In this document: positions 46,521 through 60,023 of the stretch, in pieces
Numbering within the stretch: the stretch's first letter is position 1
Layout: every line of letters starts with the position of its first letter
Source of the DNA: Epiperipatus broadwayi
Lineage: Eukaryota; Onychophora; Udeonychophora; Euonychophora; Peripatidae
Reading direction: 5' to 3'
Assembly (NCBI GenBank): GCA_028023455.1
Contig: JAQFVV010000049.1
Coordinates: 6,728,855-6,792,854 of the forward strand
DNA: 64,000 nt
The notes under the pieces: generated by a model
Databases searched by the model: none
Told to the model about the DNA's origin: nothing
What the model saw: the letters and a program-made list of their open reading frames with translations, nothing else
Position numbers and translations under genes: made by a program

Positions 46521-48925
46521 TTACAGATTGTGATTGTTTTAGACACTAATTTTGTTATTTAAAGAATAAGGACATGTAACTTGTGTAAGCTTCATTCTTG
46601 GAACTGTACTTTAAAAATATATTAAAAAAAGATTTATGCCTGTTCTCTCTTCAAGCATTATAAAGACGCTTTCTTAATTTTCATAATCCAAATATTAAAT
46701 TAGCAATTAGTTTTGGATAAAAATTGATTTATATTCATGACATTAGCTGATGTTCACTGATTTAGTAATAAGAGTAAATTTTTAGTGATGGTAAATAAAG
46801 AATTATCATTTCTTATACAATTGTATTTGCTGACACCTCAACAAAAGTAGCATATATTTTACTATTATGTATCAAAGTCATATATATTTTGTAAATGGGA
46901 AATTTAATGACCTCAGACTATTAATTTATATATATATATTACATGTTTGTACAATTAGGCTTATTTGATTTCATTTATTGAGGTAAAAAATGAGTTTGTA
47001 ATTCATAGTCAAGTGTGGCAAATTAAATTTCACTCAAGATTAATGTGAAGGATTTAATCTTGAAAAAAATCTTTTATATATATTTATAACCAACAAAAAA
47101 CGATATTTTTCCCTTAGATATGTTTATCACAATTTTATCATTAATGGTTATATTGTTATTAATCATTATTTTTAGAGACTTGTAATGTTAATGTGATATT
47201 GTAAATTCAATTTGAATATAAACTAAATTTGGACATAGAATAAGGATTATTTATGTTAGTGTTTAATCAGGGGTCAATATTTAGGAATATTGTGTCATTT
47301 TTTATCATTATAATACAGAGCAAGTACAATCACGTCCTTTTAAAAAAATAATCCAAGTACAACCTTAGTCTTTTTTAAAATAACTATGCCATAACAGATA
47401 CATGTTAGTAAATCAAAAATACTACCTCATTAAAATTCTAAATGATGCCTGATCAAAGGCTGGTTCATTACACTATGTTAATTTTTTATTTCATTATTAT
47501 TAGCATCTAATTTTAAATAAGATAGGCAATAATAAGTTTACTTTGATATATTATTGCTTTCTGCTTGCATACTACAAATTTGTATATTTTGCATTCTAAA
47601 ATTGTAAAAATAGCTCTCTGGGATTAAATCCAAACATCAACTTGGGTTTAAAATAAAAGAGAGCAACTTGGGGTTAAAATAAAAGAAACCCCATTTACTT
47701 CATTGAAATCTTAAGCAAAAGAGCTATTGTATAGGTTAATAGAGAAAAGTTATTTAACTTCTGGGTAGTCTATTACTAATTGGTTTCTTGACAACATAAC
47801 AAAAGGCAAAGGTTATCTCTGCTTTCATGAATATAATCTTTTAATTTCTATTTTTTTTATTAAATTAAAAATTCATAAAAATATTTAATTCCACATATAT
47901 ATTGAACCCTGCCAATAATACAATGACCCCTAGAAACCATGACAAGTCCCTAAATTAGGCCGTAGTAACACTTGGTCTGGGTACAATTTGATACTCCTAA
48001 TTATTTCTAAATTATGTTTGATTAATATTAACAATTATGAGACCCACTTGTCATATTAACAAGATCACATACTCTTAAAAATTAAACAAATACCGAAGTA
48101 TTTTCTCAATGGCATAAAAATACTAAGACATTTCTTCTTATTAAGTATCTAAATATTCCTCTGACTAACAATAATACTTAAATAAATTTAATAAAACATT
48201 TATAATCATTAACTTTAAGTTAAATTAATTAATAAGTTTAAACTATTATTTTATTTTATATTGATTTATTCTTATTACTTTTATTGGTTGATAATTATTA
48301 ATAAACACAATATTAACATTGATTTTTAATTAGCTATTTATTCCACCTATAAGATATCAAGAGGGATCTTACTTAATTCTATAGGTAGTGTCTTAATTAA
48401 GAAAAGATTTACAACCTTAACTTACAATCAAAATTATATTACTACTTTGTATTTCTGTTCTCTAATATTTAATAATAAATAACTATTGTTATCTAAATTG
48501 TAATCATAATTTATAACACTAAATAATAACTAATTCATACTCTGTTGTCCAATAAATAAACATACTTTAATAAATTTGCAATATATTTTATCAATGACTT
48601 ATGTGATCAAGGCAGTTTGCAATAATTTAAGATCTCTTTTAAGAAATATTTTTCCAGTTAACTGTTATACAATATCTTGTACTGGATTAATTTCTTATTC
48701 AAATTTCAAACTGTATGCTTTGGTTCATGTGTACATTACAATTAAGACTCTTTGAAGATGATATAATGATAATGACTCTAATAAAAAAAATTGCAACTCT
48801 AGATATTTAATTTAACTTTTAAACATCAACTTTAATCATGTTATTTATAAGATCTTTCAGTAATTATTTTAAAATACTATGTAACTTAATAAATAACAAT
48901 ATTTATAACATTATATAACAACACA
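46521..48925. other. AT-rich sequence without supported genes
   Basis: A short direct duplication (AACTTGGGTTTAAAATAAAAG and AACTTGGGGTTAAAATAAAAG near 47639 and 47666) and ATATAT tracts are visible. I see nothing else. Confidence 0.35.
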
Positions 48926-48965
48926 TTAAAACAGGTAAAACTCTCTATACGTATTGCCACTCAGT
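48926..48965 (-). repeat. 3'-terminal fragment of repeat family A
   Basis: Forty bases (TTAAAACAGGTAAAACTCTC onwards to GCCACTCAGT) match the end of the copy at 4.04 kb with about two differences. The fragment stops at CACTCAGT, so only the 3' end is present, as in a strong 5' truncation during retrotransposition. Confidence 0.7.
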
Positions 48966-49439
48966 ACAACATTATGTGATGTTTATTATATAACAATATA
49001 ATACAGTAACATAGAAAAACATTTGAAGATTTCTATTCCCTTTAAATACAATTAGATATTTAAAATTAAAAAACTCCTTTCTCGTGCAATATAGTGTTGT
49101 GGTTATATTTAATTTTATTTCTTATATAATAAAATCATGTGTATTTATTAAATAATCATTCTCTTTTTTATGGATTTGATTTACATTCATTACCCCTTAT
49201 AGATTATACTGCAAAATATAAGATTTTAGAATATGGTTTATTGCTTTATTTCTTAACTAAAATAATCTTATTGTAATATGATGAAATATTACATATTTAT
49301 CTGTGTTTTTTTATGACATTCACCATTTGATTTTTCTTTTTTTATCTTGCATTAAAATGATATTAATACTATATTTAAAATACTAATTTGTAAAAATAAA
49401 TAATAGCTATAGACACCTTACAGAATATTCACATTCAAA

Positions 49440-49600
49440 GTGCCATTTAACAGTTAAAAAAATCTTGTTCAAGTCACATAACATTAACATTTTCACATGA
49501 CATGTATTAATATACATAAATTATGAAAGTTGGCCATCTTATGTTAATGTTAATGTTATGTAACTTTAATGAGATTTTTTAAAAATTTAACTATAAAAGG
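49440..49600. repeat. Short inverted repeat, MITE-like
   Basis: The left arm (about 49440-49492) and right arm (about 49545-49600) mirror each other: CACATAACATTAACATT faces AATGTTAATGTTATG, and TTAAAAAAATCTTG faces a TGAGATTTTTTAAAAA word. The spacer is about 50 bp. No transposase is present. Confidence 0.6.
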
Positions 49601-50600
49601 CTATTCATGATGGCAGACATTCTACAGGTTGGCTAAAGTTATTTTTATTTTATATATTGATATTTTGTATATTGCAGAGTTTAACTATCTATCTATCTTT
49701 TTATACATGTAATGTTCTATGAGTTTGATATCACAAGAAATAAATAAAAATGACAAAACAAAGGCCTTTATTTTCTGAACTAATTAAGTTTGTTCCATTA
49801 TTATCATGTATATATTAGAGTTCTATTTAGTTAACAAATACATAATTCATAGTTTTATGTGATTTGATGATGTTTTGCTAGATAGAAAATTATAAGCAGT
49901 TTTAATATTTAAGTTGCCATGCAATCATTATTAAATCATTATTTTTAAAGATTCATTGCATGGTTTAGTGCTATAAACATTGATCCTTTAAACATTATTT
50001 ATGGTGATATTGGTTTGCAGTCTGTTTCATTTTACCATGGGTTTTTGTTGATTTAATTTTATATGAGTAGATTAATTTAGATTTATCATACTCAATAAAT
50101 ATATAAAAATTCATTTTAATTTCATAATTCCAGATTTATAGAATAATATTTGAAAATGTTATTGTTTTATTTATCATGCCTCTCTCTCATATTTTTAGAT
50201 AAAAATATAAATATATAAATTAATTGTTTGTCATTTTGTGATAAATATTAAACATAAAGTGCCATTGTGAACTATGTTGTATTTTGTTCCAAGCCATTCT
50301 GTATAATAACTCATGTTTTGTAGATAAATTTATTAGAATAGAATATGTTGTTTACTAAACTGCAAGATTACTCAACAAGCACATGTGCCCAACACAGATA
50401 GTTATATATATATATTATTTATTTGTATGTTTAAAAGATGTATGTGTATATATTTAGATATGCATATGTATATATAGATGTAGGTATGGAATTTATATAT
50501 ATATGTCTAGGGGTGATTGGATCTATATATATGTGGGAAATATATGTATATGTATGTGTATTTTTATATTTTTTATATATATGTGAAATGATGGTTATGT
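49601..50600. other. AT-rich sequence with (TA)/(TATG) tracts
   Basis: An ATATAT/GTATATA-rich tract lies at about 50400-50590, just ahead of the PLE-like terminus. The open stretch at 50438-50659 is this low-complexity DNA. Confidence 0.4.
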
Positions 50601-50621
50601 ATTTATATTATTCAAATATTG

Positions 50622-50745
50622 TAGCTCTGATGAAGACTGCTGGACAGTCAAAACTGTAAGGAAAATAAAGAAGTTTTTTAAGAAAATTTGTTTGCATTGA
50701 AGTGCATATGAAAGAAGTATTATAAGCAATATATATATATGAGTA
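50622..50745 (+). repeat. PLE-like terminus with hammerhead-like motif (family C), single copy
   Basis: CTGATGA at 50627-50633, a perfect five-pair GACTG/CAGTC stem with loop CTGGA, then AAAAC (usual G changed to A) ending at 50654, TGTAAGG, AAAATAAAGAAG, TTTGCATTGAAGT and TTATAAGCAATATAT. It is the same unit as both arms at 26.72-26.99 kb but not paired. Confidence 0.8.
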
Positions 50746-52690
50746 TATTATTTATAAATAAAGATTATAATCATTAAAAACCAGTCAACATATAGACAAT
50801 CCCAATAACAATAACAATCAACAATTTCAAACTGTTGTCAAGACAACCTCCTTTTAACAACAAAGGTGGAATCCTACCTTTATAAATGGTCTAATATACT
50901 TTATATAGACACTAAAGATTGCAACTTGACCACAGAGATTGAAGATTATAGTATAACCAAAATTTAAAAAACTAATAACAATACAGTTATTAATAGTAAA
51001 TTGAGATGACACATTTACATAGGTATTCACTCATGCATTCACTGAACAATAAAAATAAAATAATAAAACTAATTCTTACTGCATAGTGAAATGTCTGATA
51101 TTTCTTGCTATTAAATATACTGCAGGTTATTTTCTTCACTAGCTTTTTATTCATATTTATCAACAAAGAATCTCTATAATTAATTTGATATTTTTAAATT
51201 AGTATCAACTTTTAGCATGTTTTAAAATTTTGTATAACTTTTAGCATTATGCTTAGCAATGTTTAATTATGCAAAATATTGCACATCAAAATAAGAAAGG
51301 ATAATAAAGGAAGAATAAAGTGTATGTGCTTTAAACATAATGATATTTTATTAATATATATATATAAACATGTATGTTCATCTGAAATAGAAAAATGTCT
51401 GTTGGTGTATTGTAAAATTTAGTTATATATTTGACTTTTTTTTTTAAATGCGATCATGTAAGGCATTCGAAAAAGGAAATATAGCTACTTAAATATAAAA
51501 TTTATTGATTTTAATGTTTTTATTTGTTTGATTATTAATTTTTATTGTATGATTACATTTTTCATTAAACAGTATATATTAAAGTCATATAGTTAGATAG
51601 AATATGGTTTGTGTCATCACTGCAATTGCTATTTAAAAATATATAATACTTTAAAAACATTAATAAAATTAAACCCATTAATTGTTTGTATTTATGTGAG
51701 AATCTACCGTAGCATGCTGTATTACACTTACAATTTTTTATTTGATCAAATTTATTATTGTTTAACTTTATTAGAAATATAGGATTAAATGTGATGATTA
51801 TTTTTAAAAATATTACTTCAACTTAGTAAATTGTAGGAAAACAATTGAATTGAAATATATAGTAAGTATATAGAGAACAATAATATTTTTCTTATTGGAT
51901 GGTTACTATATTATATTGCTGGTAAAAATCAGAATTGTTTTAACTTTGTTTTTAAAATAAACAAATTATTGTTCAAACTACTTAAAGGTACTGAAATACT
52001 ATTTAAATTTTAAAATACTATTTATAATTTTAAAAACTAACAAAAAATAATCGATCACCATCAACATAAATGCATTCATATTTGACCAATTACAAATTTT
52101 GGCCATACTTCATTGATATTTTTTTATTTATCTTTTTCTAAAAGCAAATATATTTGAATAAAATCTGAATTTAATCACAATATTCCTCAATAAAATATTA
52201 TACCAAGAGTTTGTGAAAAATAATCATAAATATGTAAACAAATTACATAATATATATTCAACATTCAATGATAGATAATGGAAATAGTCCAACATATTAT
52301 CATATACACAATATATATATATATGTTTTCATTTTCAAAATCCAATAAAAGAATGATTACTCACAAAGTAGAGGGAACTAGAAATTACTATCTGTAATAC
52401 TGTATGTTGGTGTTTGATTCAAGTGTAAAAAAAATTTCTTTACAATATTAACATCTTGATTTTTTTTTAAAATTAAAATAAATCAATATTTATTTGAGTT
52501 ACAAGTTTTTCCATCAAACAATTTCAAAATAGATAAAATAACATCAATAGAAGTAACAAGAGAGTGAGTTAAAGCCAAACCATAGTGGTATCATTCTATT
52601 GAAGTCAATTAAAAGTTTAAAGCACTAAAATATTTACTATTTAAAATAAATTTTATGCTTCACATAAGTAAATAAAAAACCTAAAAATGT
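50746..52690. other. AT-rich sequence without supported genes
   Basis: ATATAT tracts (near 51354 and 52312) and generic AT-rich DNA. No feature is recognised. Confidence 0.3.
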
Positions 52691-52691
52691 T

Positions 52692-53255
52692 AGCTTCATG
52701 CTCTTAAATTAAAATGCTTTAGATTTACCTATATAATTAAAAAGTAGGTCCAAGATAAGAGTGGTTGCTCTTGTCTTTTAAAGTTGTTAATCTTGTGTTA
52801 AGATTTGTAGAGGTCCATACTATCACATCCAGGCACATAGTCTTAAGGTTATAGCCTTAATATATATTACTTACATAATAAATATGCAATTAACAAATTA
52901 TTAATTACAAGTTTAAATTGTCTTAAAAGATTTTTAATTATAAGAACTTCATGCTGACTCACTGTAAATTGGAAGATTTTGCATATGTTAGCTTGTATAG
53001 AAATTATGGACTTAATCAGTGAAGTAGTTAATAGCTTCACACTCTCAAATCAAAATGCTTTAGATTTGCCTATATAATTAAAAAGTAGGTCCAAGATAAG
53101 AGTGGCCATTCTTGTCTTTTAAAGTCATTAATCTTGTGTTAAGATTTGTAGAAGTCTCTACCATCACATCCAGATGCATAGTCTTAAGGTTATAGCCTTA
53201 ATATATATTACTTACATAATGAGTATGTGCATAGAAAATTATGAATTACAACTTC
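52692..53255. repeat. Tandem duplication, 341-bp period
   Basis: The segment from AGCTTCA (52692) recurs from AGCTTCA (53033) with high similarity over about 190 bp: AAAATGCTTTAGATT, AAAGTAGGTCCAAGATAAGAG, AATCTTGTGTTAAGATTTGT, CATAGTCTTAAGGTTATAGC and ATATATTACTTACATAAT. A third, more diverged copy lies on the minus strand at 58.32-58.44 kb, so the unit also exists as an interspersed repeat of unknown class. Confidence 0.85.
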
Positions 53256-53982
53256 ACTATTGTTTCTAACTTATTTGGTTGCAACAATTAGTATGAATAG
53301 TCTATTGTTCTATTAACCAAGGTTGTAGGTACAATATGGTAAAAGTAGATGAAACATTAGACAATATTAGAGGCCTTACTTGTAGTACTTAAAAATTTAG
53401 GTATACTGCTGTTTTAAAAATTGCAAGATTTTAAATTCATCAATAAATTAATAATTGATTATTTTTTTATGTATGAATTCATTAGCACAAAAAATTACAC
53501 AGCTGAAACATAATACATCTTGAGTTACAAAATAAATCATTACTAACCATGTAGACAAATCAATTGAGTTATTGTAATTTTATGTATTTCATATTAAAAT
53601 CAAGCATGAAGTGACAGAATTGGAACATAATCCACTTCATAATCAGCTAATCTATTGTTGCACAAGAACATACAGAGATAATGGTGATGAAATAATTTAT
53701 TGTTCAGAAATAATAAAAGTTAGCAAAAAGTATCAGAGCAGAATTTTCAGTCCATAGGTCTTGATATCCAGTCTGTCACTCTGCATGAGATTATTTCACA
53801 CATGATATAAAACTAACATAATCTAGTCAATATTCTTTTTCATTTTAATTTTTTATTATTTGGAATGATTCATAATAAAATAATTATGCAAATCTTAGAA
53901 AAGTGGTAACTGAAGAAAATGATTTCCATTAGAATAAAGTATTAAAATAATTTTAGTTTAATTAACTGAATAGAAAATTGGG
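53256..53982. other. AT-rich sequence with no recognised feature
   Basis: No reading frame, RNA gene or repeat is supported. Confidence 0.3.
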
Positions 53983-54703
53983 TACTTGTGTATTATTTTG
54001 TCTACCAAGTTTGGCAGCCATTTTCTTTAATTATAAAGTTTCAGGGGCATACAATAATTTTTTAAAACAAAATGGCTGAAAAAAAAGGAGTTGTATTTTA
54101 TATTTACAATTTGTTGTATTATTGTTATTTTTAAAAACGAAAAATTTCTACAAAAACTAATTATAATCTTTCCAATTTATTCATTATTATTTTTTGTATT
54201 AATTCAAGTTATTAATTTAAAAATAATAAAAATATAAGAAACATAAATTGTCATATCATGCCCATTAACACTGACTTCAAATTAATAATATATATATATA
54301 TATATAAAAGAAACTTTGAATCATATCATGCTCATTAATGCAGACTTTTTGTAAGGGAAGAATCCATATCTTTGGAAATTCTCCATTGCATGCTGTACTG
54401 TCAAAAGAAAATCCCAAACTTTCGTCATTTTTCCAAAATGGTAGTGACAAAAGTGAAGATGCACAATGTAAACAAATTACGACAATGTTCAGAGTGTGTT
54501 GGCATTTGTATGTTATAATATAAAAAAATTGAAATAAACCATCTGAATAGAATTTATAATTGATTTATTATTTTTTTAAAATTTAACAACTAATACATAT
54601 TAAATAAAATTGAAAAAATAAATAATATTTGTAGGATCCCTGAAACTGTATAATTAAACAAAAATGACTGCCAAGCTAGGTAGACTGAATAGTACACAAA
54701 CAC
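53983..54703. mobile_element. Non-autonomous DNA transposon with long TIRs (copy 2)
   Basis: GTCTACCAAGTTTGGCAGCC (from 54000) faces GACTGCCAAGCTAGGTAGAC (54666-54685), and the repeat extends through TTTAATTATAAAGTTTCAGG. The interior repeats the word order of copy 1 at 35.07 kb (CATATCATGCTCATTAATGC, ATCTTTGGAAATT, CATTGCATGCTGTACTGT, ACAATGTTCAGAG). A 61-codon stretch at 54338-54523 spans this conserved interior and may be a fragment of an old transposase, but I recognise no motif. Confidence 0.75.
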
Positions 54704-57281
54704 TAAAAGTTTGTTCTTATTCATCTTGCTAAATGACTTTTCAAATATCACATGATCTCTCAACCTTCTAAATACTGTTTATGTAATTATTATTGTATTC
54801 AGTGAATGCAAACCTATATTCTCAATGAGTCATCTTAAATATAAATAAATTTTATATGAAATATATTTTTTTAAAAAAAATCATTTATTTTAAGAGAACG
54901 TTTTAAACAGTTTTTTTTTCTATATAATATTTTTTTGGTGAAATAGCTATTAGAAAGGATTAAGCAGATAAATAAAAATATCAGCATAGAAAAAAGTTGT
55001 TATTTTATATTCCAGAACTTATGTCATTTAAATCTTAATATTTGGAAAAAAAGTGATAATTAATAGTTTATATGATCATATCAAAAAAAAATAATAAACA
55101 ATGAGCAAATAAGAAGGCTCATTATTTCCTCATATTTTTCTTCATCTCCTTACCATCTTTTTTATTCTTTGAACATCCTGTCTAATCTAAAAGTGGTGTT
55201 TAAGTACCAGAATCTGGAATCCAAGCACTACATATTACATGTCTAATTTGACCACTTTTGTTGTTCAAACTTTTTATTAACTCCTAAGCAACAAATCATT
55301 CAATTATTAATGATAGTTATTGGAGACATCTTCATATCAGTTTGTAAATAGTTCATAGTCTTCTATGATTTAGAGCAATGATATAGGAGTGGATTACGAA
55401 GCTCAAGATTCATGAATTATGATTCCATTTCTGTCATTTTCAGTGTTCGAATTTCTGAATTAATGCTTTGAATGTTCTGCGCAATTTGGATCAGCAGTAG
55501 AAATATGGATAAAAAAGTTAAAAACTCAGGGATTGATTTCTTGCTTAGAAAAGTAAAAACAATCACTTTGATTAATTGATTAAAAATATTGTATTCAATC
55601 CACGGAACTAAACCTAATCATATGCCTATTATTATAGTAATTTGAATAAAAATGTATAGTTACTTGGGAAGGCCTGTGAAATTTGAACCTTAAAAAGTGG
55701 ATGAAGTTTTAGTTTTCAGCCACAAAAATCAGCCATGGAATCTTTAGTTCTTAAGCTTACCACTCTAACACTGAGAGAAACTGTACAGGGAATAAAAAAT
55801 TAAGATAGCCTTTTGTTCATAGGGCTATTTATATACAGTAGCACATAATTAAATAAATTTTTATGTATGTATGTTCTGAACATTATCACAATAATTTAAA
55901 TAATGTTGATTACTGTAAATGATTTGTAAATCTATTTACAATTAAATAAAAATGTAAATTTAATTAAAGTTTTACATTCATTAAAACTTTTAAAATTTGA
56001 ACTAATATGCAGATGGTTTTGACAAAAGCAGATATAAATTTAAATTTATTATTGTTTTATTTCTTTTTCTTTTTTTTTCATCTCTTAATATATCTGCTGG
56101 AAACTCGGAAATCACAATAAGCAATATTTACATGATATTCCAGAGAACACCATCTCTTTCTCGTTATTTAATATAATTAACATGACAGAACGTACATAAT
56201 TAGTCTCATTAATGACAATTCTTCATTTTTATAGAGTATTAATTAAAGCTTTTAGTTAATTAAGAAAAACAGCAGGAAAGAACTAATGCGAATGAAAAAC
56301 AATGAGCAGTAAAAAAATACCAGAAACAGATATTTGACCTATTTCAAAACATTTTAATTGCAAAACTAAATACAAAACATATTAAATTTCTTTTTAAACT
56401 GACTTTAAAATTTTATCAAGCAAAGAAAATTCGTATAAGGTATTGAATGTTTTTTAATCTTTAAAATTTCACAACTTGCCTGAATGAATAAAAACTAGAA
56501 ATTGGAAATATTTGTTAAATGTTATAATTTATTTGAATATATACTTATAGTTAAAAACTATTTAGTAGAACTATCATTTTATTAAATGGAACAGAATTGT
56601 TATGATGTATAAAGGTATAAAGACAAAGGTTTATAAATCATACGTTTAGCGTCTGTCTACAGGGTAGGTTTATTAAAGTAGCCAAAGTTCTCAGATCGCT
56701 ATATAATACTCCAAAAAGGGCGTTTTTAATATTTACATTTTTTGAATATATATATCAAATAAAACAAAATTGTCATTATATACCAAGATATAAAATAAAT
56801 CAAAGACTTAGTACCTGTGTGGCATAGCGAGAATTTTTAGACCCTTATTTAAAATAAAAATGTTCCTCTTAATAAGTACATTAATACTGTTTTGAATGCA
56901 TATATATGTGATGCAAACAAAAAATTTTTTGAGAGCTCGGGGCCGGGCATACACAGGATTTGGTTTGTCTCATGATAGCTATATCAACGTCAAATTAAAT
57001 ACTACTCTTTTAATACTCAATGCATTGATTCGAACATCTCAGATTAAACTGCTATTATTACACTCTAGCCTTACTCTTTAGGCACATATTTAACAAATAA
57101 CACTTGATAATTATCTAGGTTGATTATGGAATAACTACCTTAAATTTTTTGATAAAGCAATTCTACACTTTAACTTAAACTTTAAAGATTATTAAATAAA
57201 TAAGCTTTTTCTTTAATGAGAACAAAATTTTAATTCTACATGATCACTAAAATGAAAATAAATTTAAAAGTATTTTGCAAT
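54704..57281. other. AT-rich sequence without supported genes
   Basis: A slightly GC-richer patch lies near 56640-56720 and another (GAGAGCTCGGGGCCGGGC) near 56930-56947. Neither has a recognisable frame or RNA fold. The rest is featureless. Confidence 0.35.
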
Positions 57282-58100
57282 ACCAACTGATGATTGCTGG
57301 TTTAGCATGAAATACGTATATCGGTGATTATTTATCTTTTCAGCATATATGTGTTCGGGTGTATCAGTGTTATGAGATAGCGTGGAGAGTGGTGGGTCAT
57401 GTGAAAGTCTGTGCTCATATACCCTATATAATAAAATTTTACCTTATTTATAAAATCATTTTTTCATCAATATTTTCAAGCATTATTGATCCACTACAGA
57501 ATGAAAGTGTACCCTAGTTTAATTCTATTGCTCTTATCTCTGATCTCTCTTCTCCACATCACTCCAGCACACTTTCTTATTTTATTCATAACATCTCACA
57601 CATGGTTTCTTTCTAGATCTTTTATATTTTGTGGAATCCAGTTTAAGATTTCAACTATGCATTTGCTAACATCTCTAATAGAAAAATGTCCAGCAGTCTC
57701 TTAACTCTTTCAATGATATCAGGAACATCTGTTTGTTCTTTCATTTGTATTATATTTGATCTTTTCTTGTTTCTCATAACATACATCTCTTCACTTATCA
57801 TTGAGTAGTTTCTAAAGTCTCTATATTGCTCTTTTGTTAAGTATCCAATTTTCAGATCCATAAGTTAGAACTGGTAAAATTCTTTTATTAAAACCTTTCT
57901 TTTTAAACACATAGGCATAATTTCTTTAATATTAAGTTATATCTACCAAAACATTCTAGCTAAGTCTAATTCTACATCAGTTATATTTGATCTATATTAA
58001 TAAATTGACCAAGGTATTTATAGTTTTTTTACTGCTTTTAATGTAGCATTAGTTATCTTTATTTTTTTTAGAAAATTAACTGAACACTAGTTTTGTCTCT
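57282..58100 (-). pseudogene. LINE 3' fragment (RTE/CR1-like): RT C-terminus and 3' UTR
   Basis: On the minus strand from about 58050 the broken frames read a KYLGQFIN block, CLKRKVxNKxxLPVLTYGS, a TKEQYRDFRNYS block, VPDIIERVKRLLDI, a WIPQNIKDLER-like block, NKIRKCAGVMWRRE and a final KLGYTF before the end near 57490. This is the standard thumb and C-terminus order of endonuclease-RT LINEs. The 3' UTR (57430 to 57282) is shared with the fragment at 29.3 kb. Stops and shifts are frequent; the longest intact part is 57655-57861. Confidence 0.75.
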
Positions 58101-58319
58101 TTTAGCATCTAACTTTAGTTGTACATCCTTACTTTCAACAGATAACTTTAGTAACATGTCCTGAAGTTCTGAAGCATTAGTTGTAAATATAATTACGTTC
58201 TCTTAAAAATATAGTGACTTACATAATATCTATTTACTTTAACATCCTTAAATCTTCATTTTGAAGATATGGAGTCATCCTGCCTTACACTATTTTCAAT
58301 GTTAATTTTCATAGAATCA

Positions 58320-58440
58320 CTAAGTAATATTCATTAAGGCTGTAGCCTCAAGCACATGCATATAAAAATGTGATAGTAGGGACCTCTACAGGTCTTAAAC
58401 CACAAGCTTACTCTTTGGAAGAAAAGAGGGGTTGCACTTT
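58320..58440 (-). repeat. Interspersed repeat, third copy of the 52.7-kb unit
   Basis: On the minus strand, GTGGTTTAAGACCTGTAGAG, CTACTATCACAT, GGCTACAGCCTTAATGAATA and TTACTTAGTGAT follow the same order as in the tandem pair at 52.7-53.3 kb. Divergence is clearly higher. Confidence 0.6.
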
Positions 58441-59670
58441 GGTAAATATTCCTTAGAATATGAGACTATTCTGGCTATATATTGTAATGGATATATAATA
58501 TGCCATTACATTAATTTAAAATTAGAATAAAAACTTAAGTTCGTAAATAAAAATAAAACTAAAAGCTAAAAAAAATTAAAGAGTTGTTAAATGTATATAT
58601 ATTCACACAGATGCAAAACTTTAAAAGTATTTCTTTTTTTAAATAAATAAAAAAAAAGTAATTGAACGTACTTTTTTATAAAAAAAAGTACAAGATCTAA
58701 AGATAAAATATTTTAGTAAATGGAAATGATTGTTTTATAAATGAAATGAAAAGCAAACTAGCCCTTGGGGCTCTTATATAAAAAAGTCAGATAAAATATA
58801 GATAAGAGAACAAAAATAAATTAGATGTCCAATAGAAGCAGCAATGAAGGCTCGGACCGTAACAAAAATTTGGAACAAGAAAACATTGTTCAGTGAATCC
58901 AGATGATTAGTATAAAATGAAAAATATTGAAATAAAAAACAGTGCCAGCTTGATTTTGGGAGAAGGGTGATAAGATGCACTTGTCACCCTCTCTCACTTA
59001 TTTCAAATGAAATGACTGTAATACCAGGATTGAACCAGCTAAGGCCACTTTCAGATAGACTGGTCTTCAAATAAAGACTTCGTGGGAATTGACACCAGGA
59101 ACCGGGAGCTCTTCTACTGTAAGATATAAACGGAAAAATTTTACTAAAAATAATTAAGAACTTTAAAAATTTGATAAGCTTTTTAATATTCAGCTAACCT
59201 AAATTTTAAAATGAACTTTTATCTGACTTTTAACTTTCAAATCAATTATTAATGTTTAAATTTATACATTTGAGTTTGCTAAAAAAAAAAAAATCATTTC
59301 CATTTATTTTTTTATTTATTTTTATTTATTAATATTTATTGTATAAATTATTTAAATGCATTAAATTTAAGTTGGGTGTAGACACTTGCATAGATTCGTT
59401 AACGTTTAATTATGTTTTTGTTTTCATATTTGGTTAAAATATTATTTGACATTCGGAAAATAATGATATCTTATGTTGAGTATCTAAAATGTATTTATTC
59501 GGATGTCATTTAAGTTATTGGTGTCAATGTGGCATCTTATGATGAATGCCATTGGGTTTCTTGTAAATTTCCCTCTGCAATTCCATCAATAACTTTACAT
59601 TTTGATTGTTTATGTTTATTTTGAAATGTTTTTAACCGTGTAATCTATGTAGCCAATCTATAATTTATTA
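58441..59670. other. AT-rich sequence; weak tRNA-like patch near 59.0-59.1 kb
   Basis: On the minus strand around 59020-59105 the words TGGTTCAATCCTGG (B-box-like) and AGTCTTTATTTGAAGACC occur, hinting at a worn tRNA-derived element, but the A box and stem pairing are not convincing. The rest is AT-rich with poly(A) runs. Confidence 0.3.
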
Positions 59671-59679
59671 AATAATACA

Positions 59680-60023
59680 ATGGAAATTTTTGATAGGAAG
59701 ACTATTCCTGGAGTAGTGTATATTATCCCTTGTTTTTGTAAGAAGGTATATATAGGTCAAAGTAATTTGATCTTAAATGAAAGAATAAAAGTACATACAA
59801 GTAGGGTTAAAAATAAATATCTTAATTCTGCTTTGTATGTCGATGAAAAAGCATCAGTTTACACTATTAATTTTGATGAAGATAAGTAAGGTTGTCTTCT
59901 TTGAGAGAAATGAAATAAAAAAAAATTAAAAAATCTTTATTATTAAAAATGTACGATTCTGAAACAATTAACTTATTTAAAAGTTTTTTTTATATTAAGG
60001 GTAGATGGGAAGTGGAATTGTAG
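59680..60023 (+). pseudogene. PLE GIY-YIG endonuclease, second family
   Basis: ATG at 59680 opens a 69-codon frame reading GVVYIIPCFCKKVYIGQS then NERIKVHTSRV and SALYVDEKAS: the GIY and YIG strands, the Cys pair, and the Arg and His of the catalytic helix are all present. After a stop at 59887 a shifted frame continues (ending GRWEVEL-stop at 60021-60023), completing a typical PLE C-terminus. The RT that should precede it is not recognisable upstream. It differs in sequence from the 43.4-kb domain, so this is a different PLE family. Confidence 0.85.
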
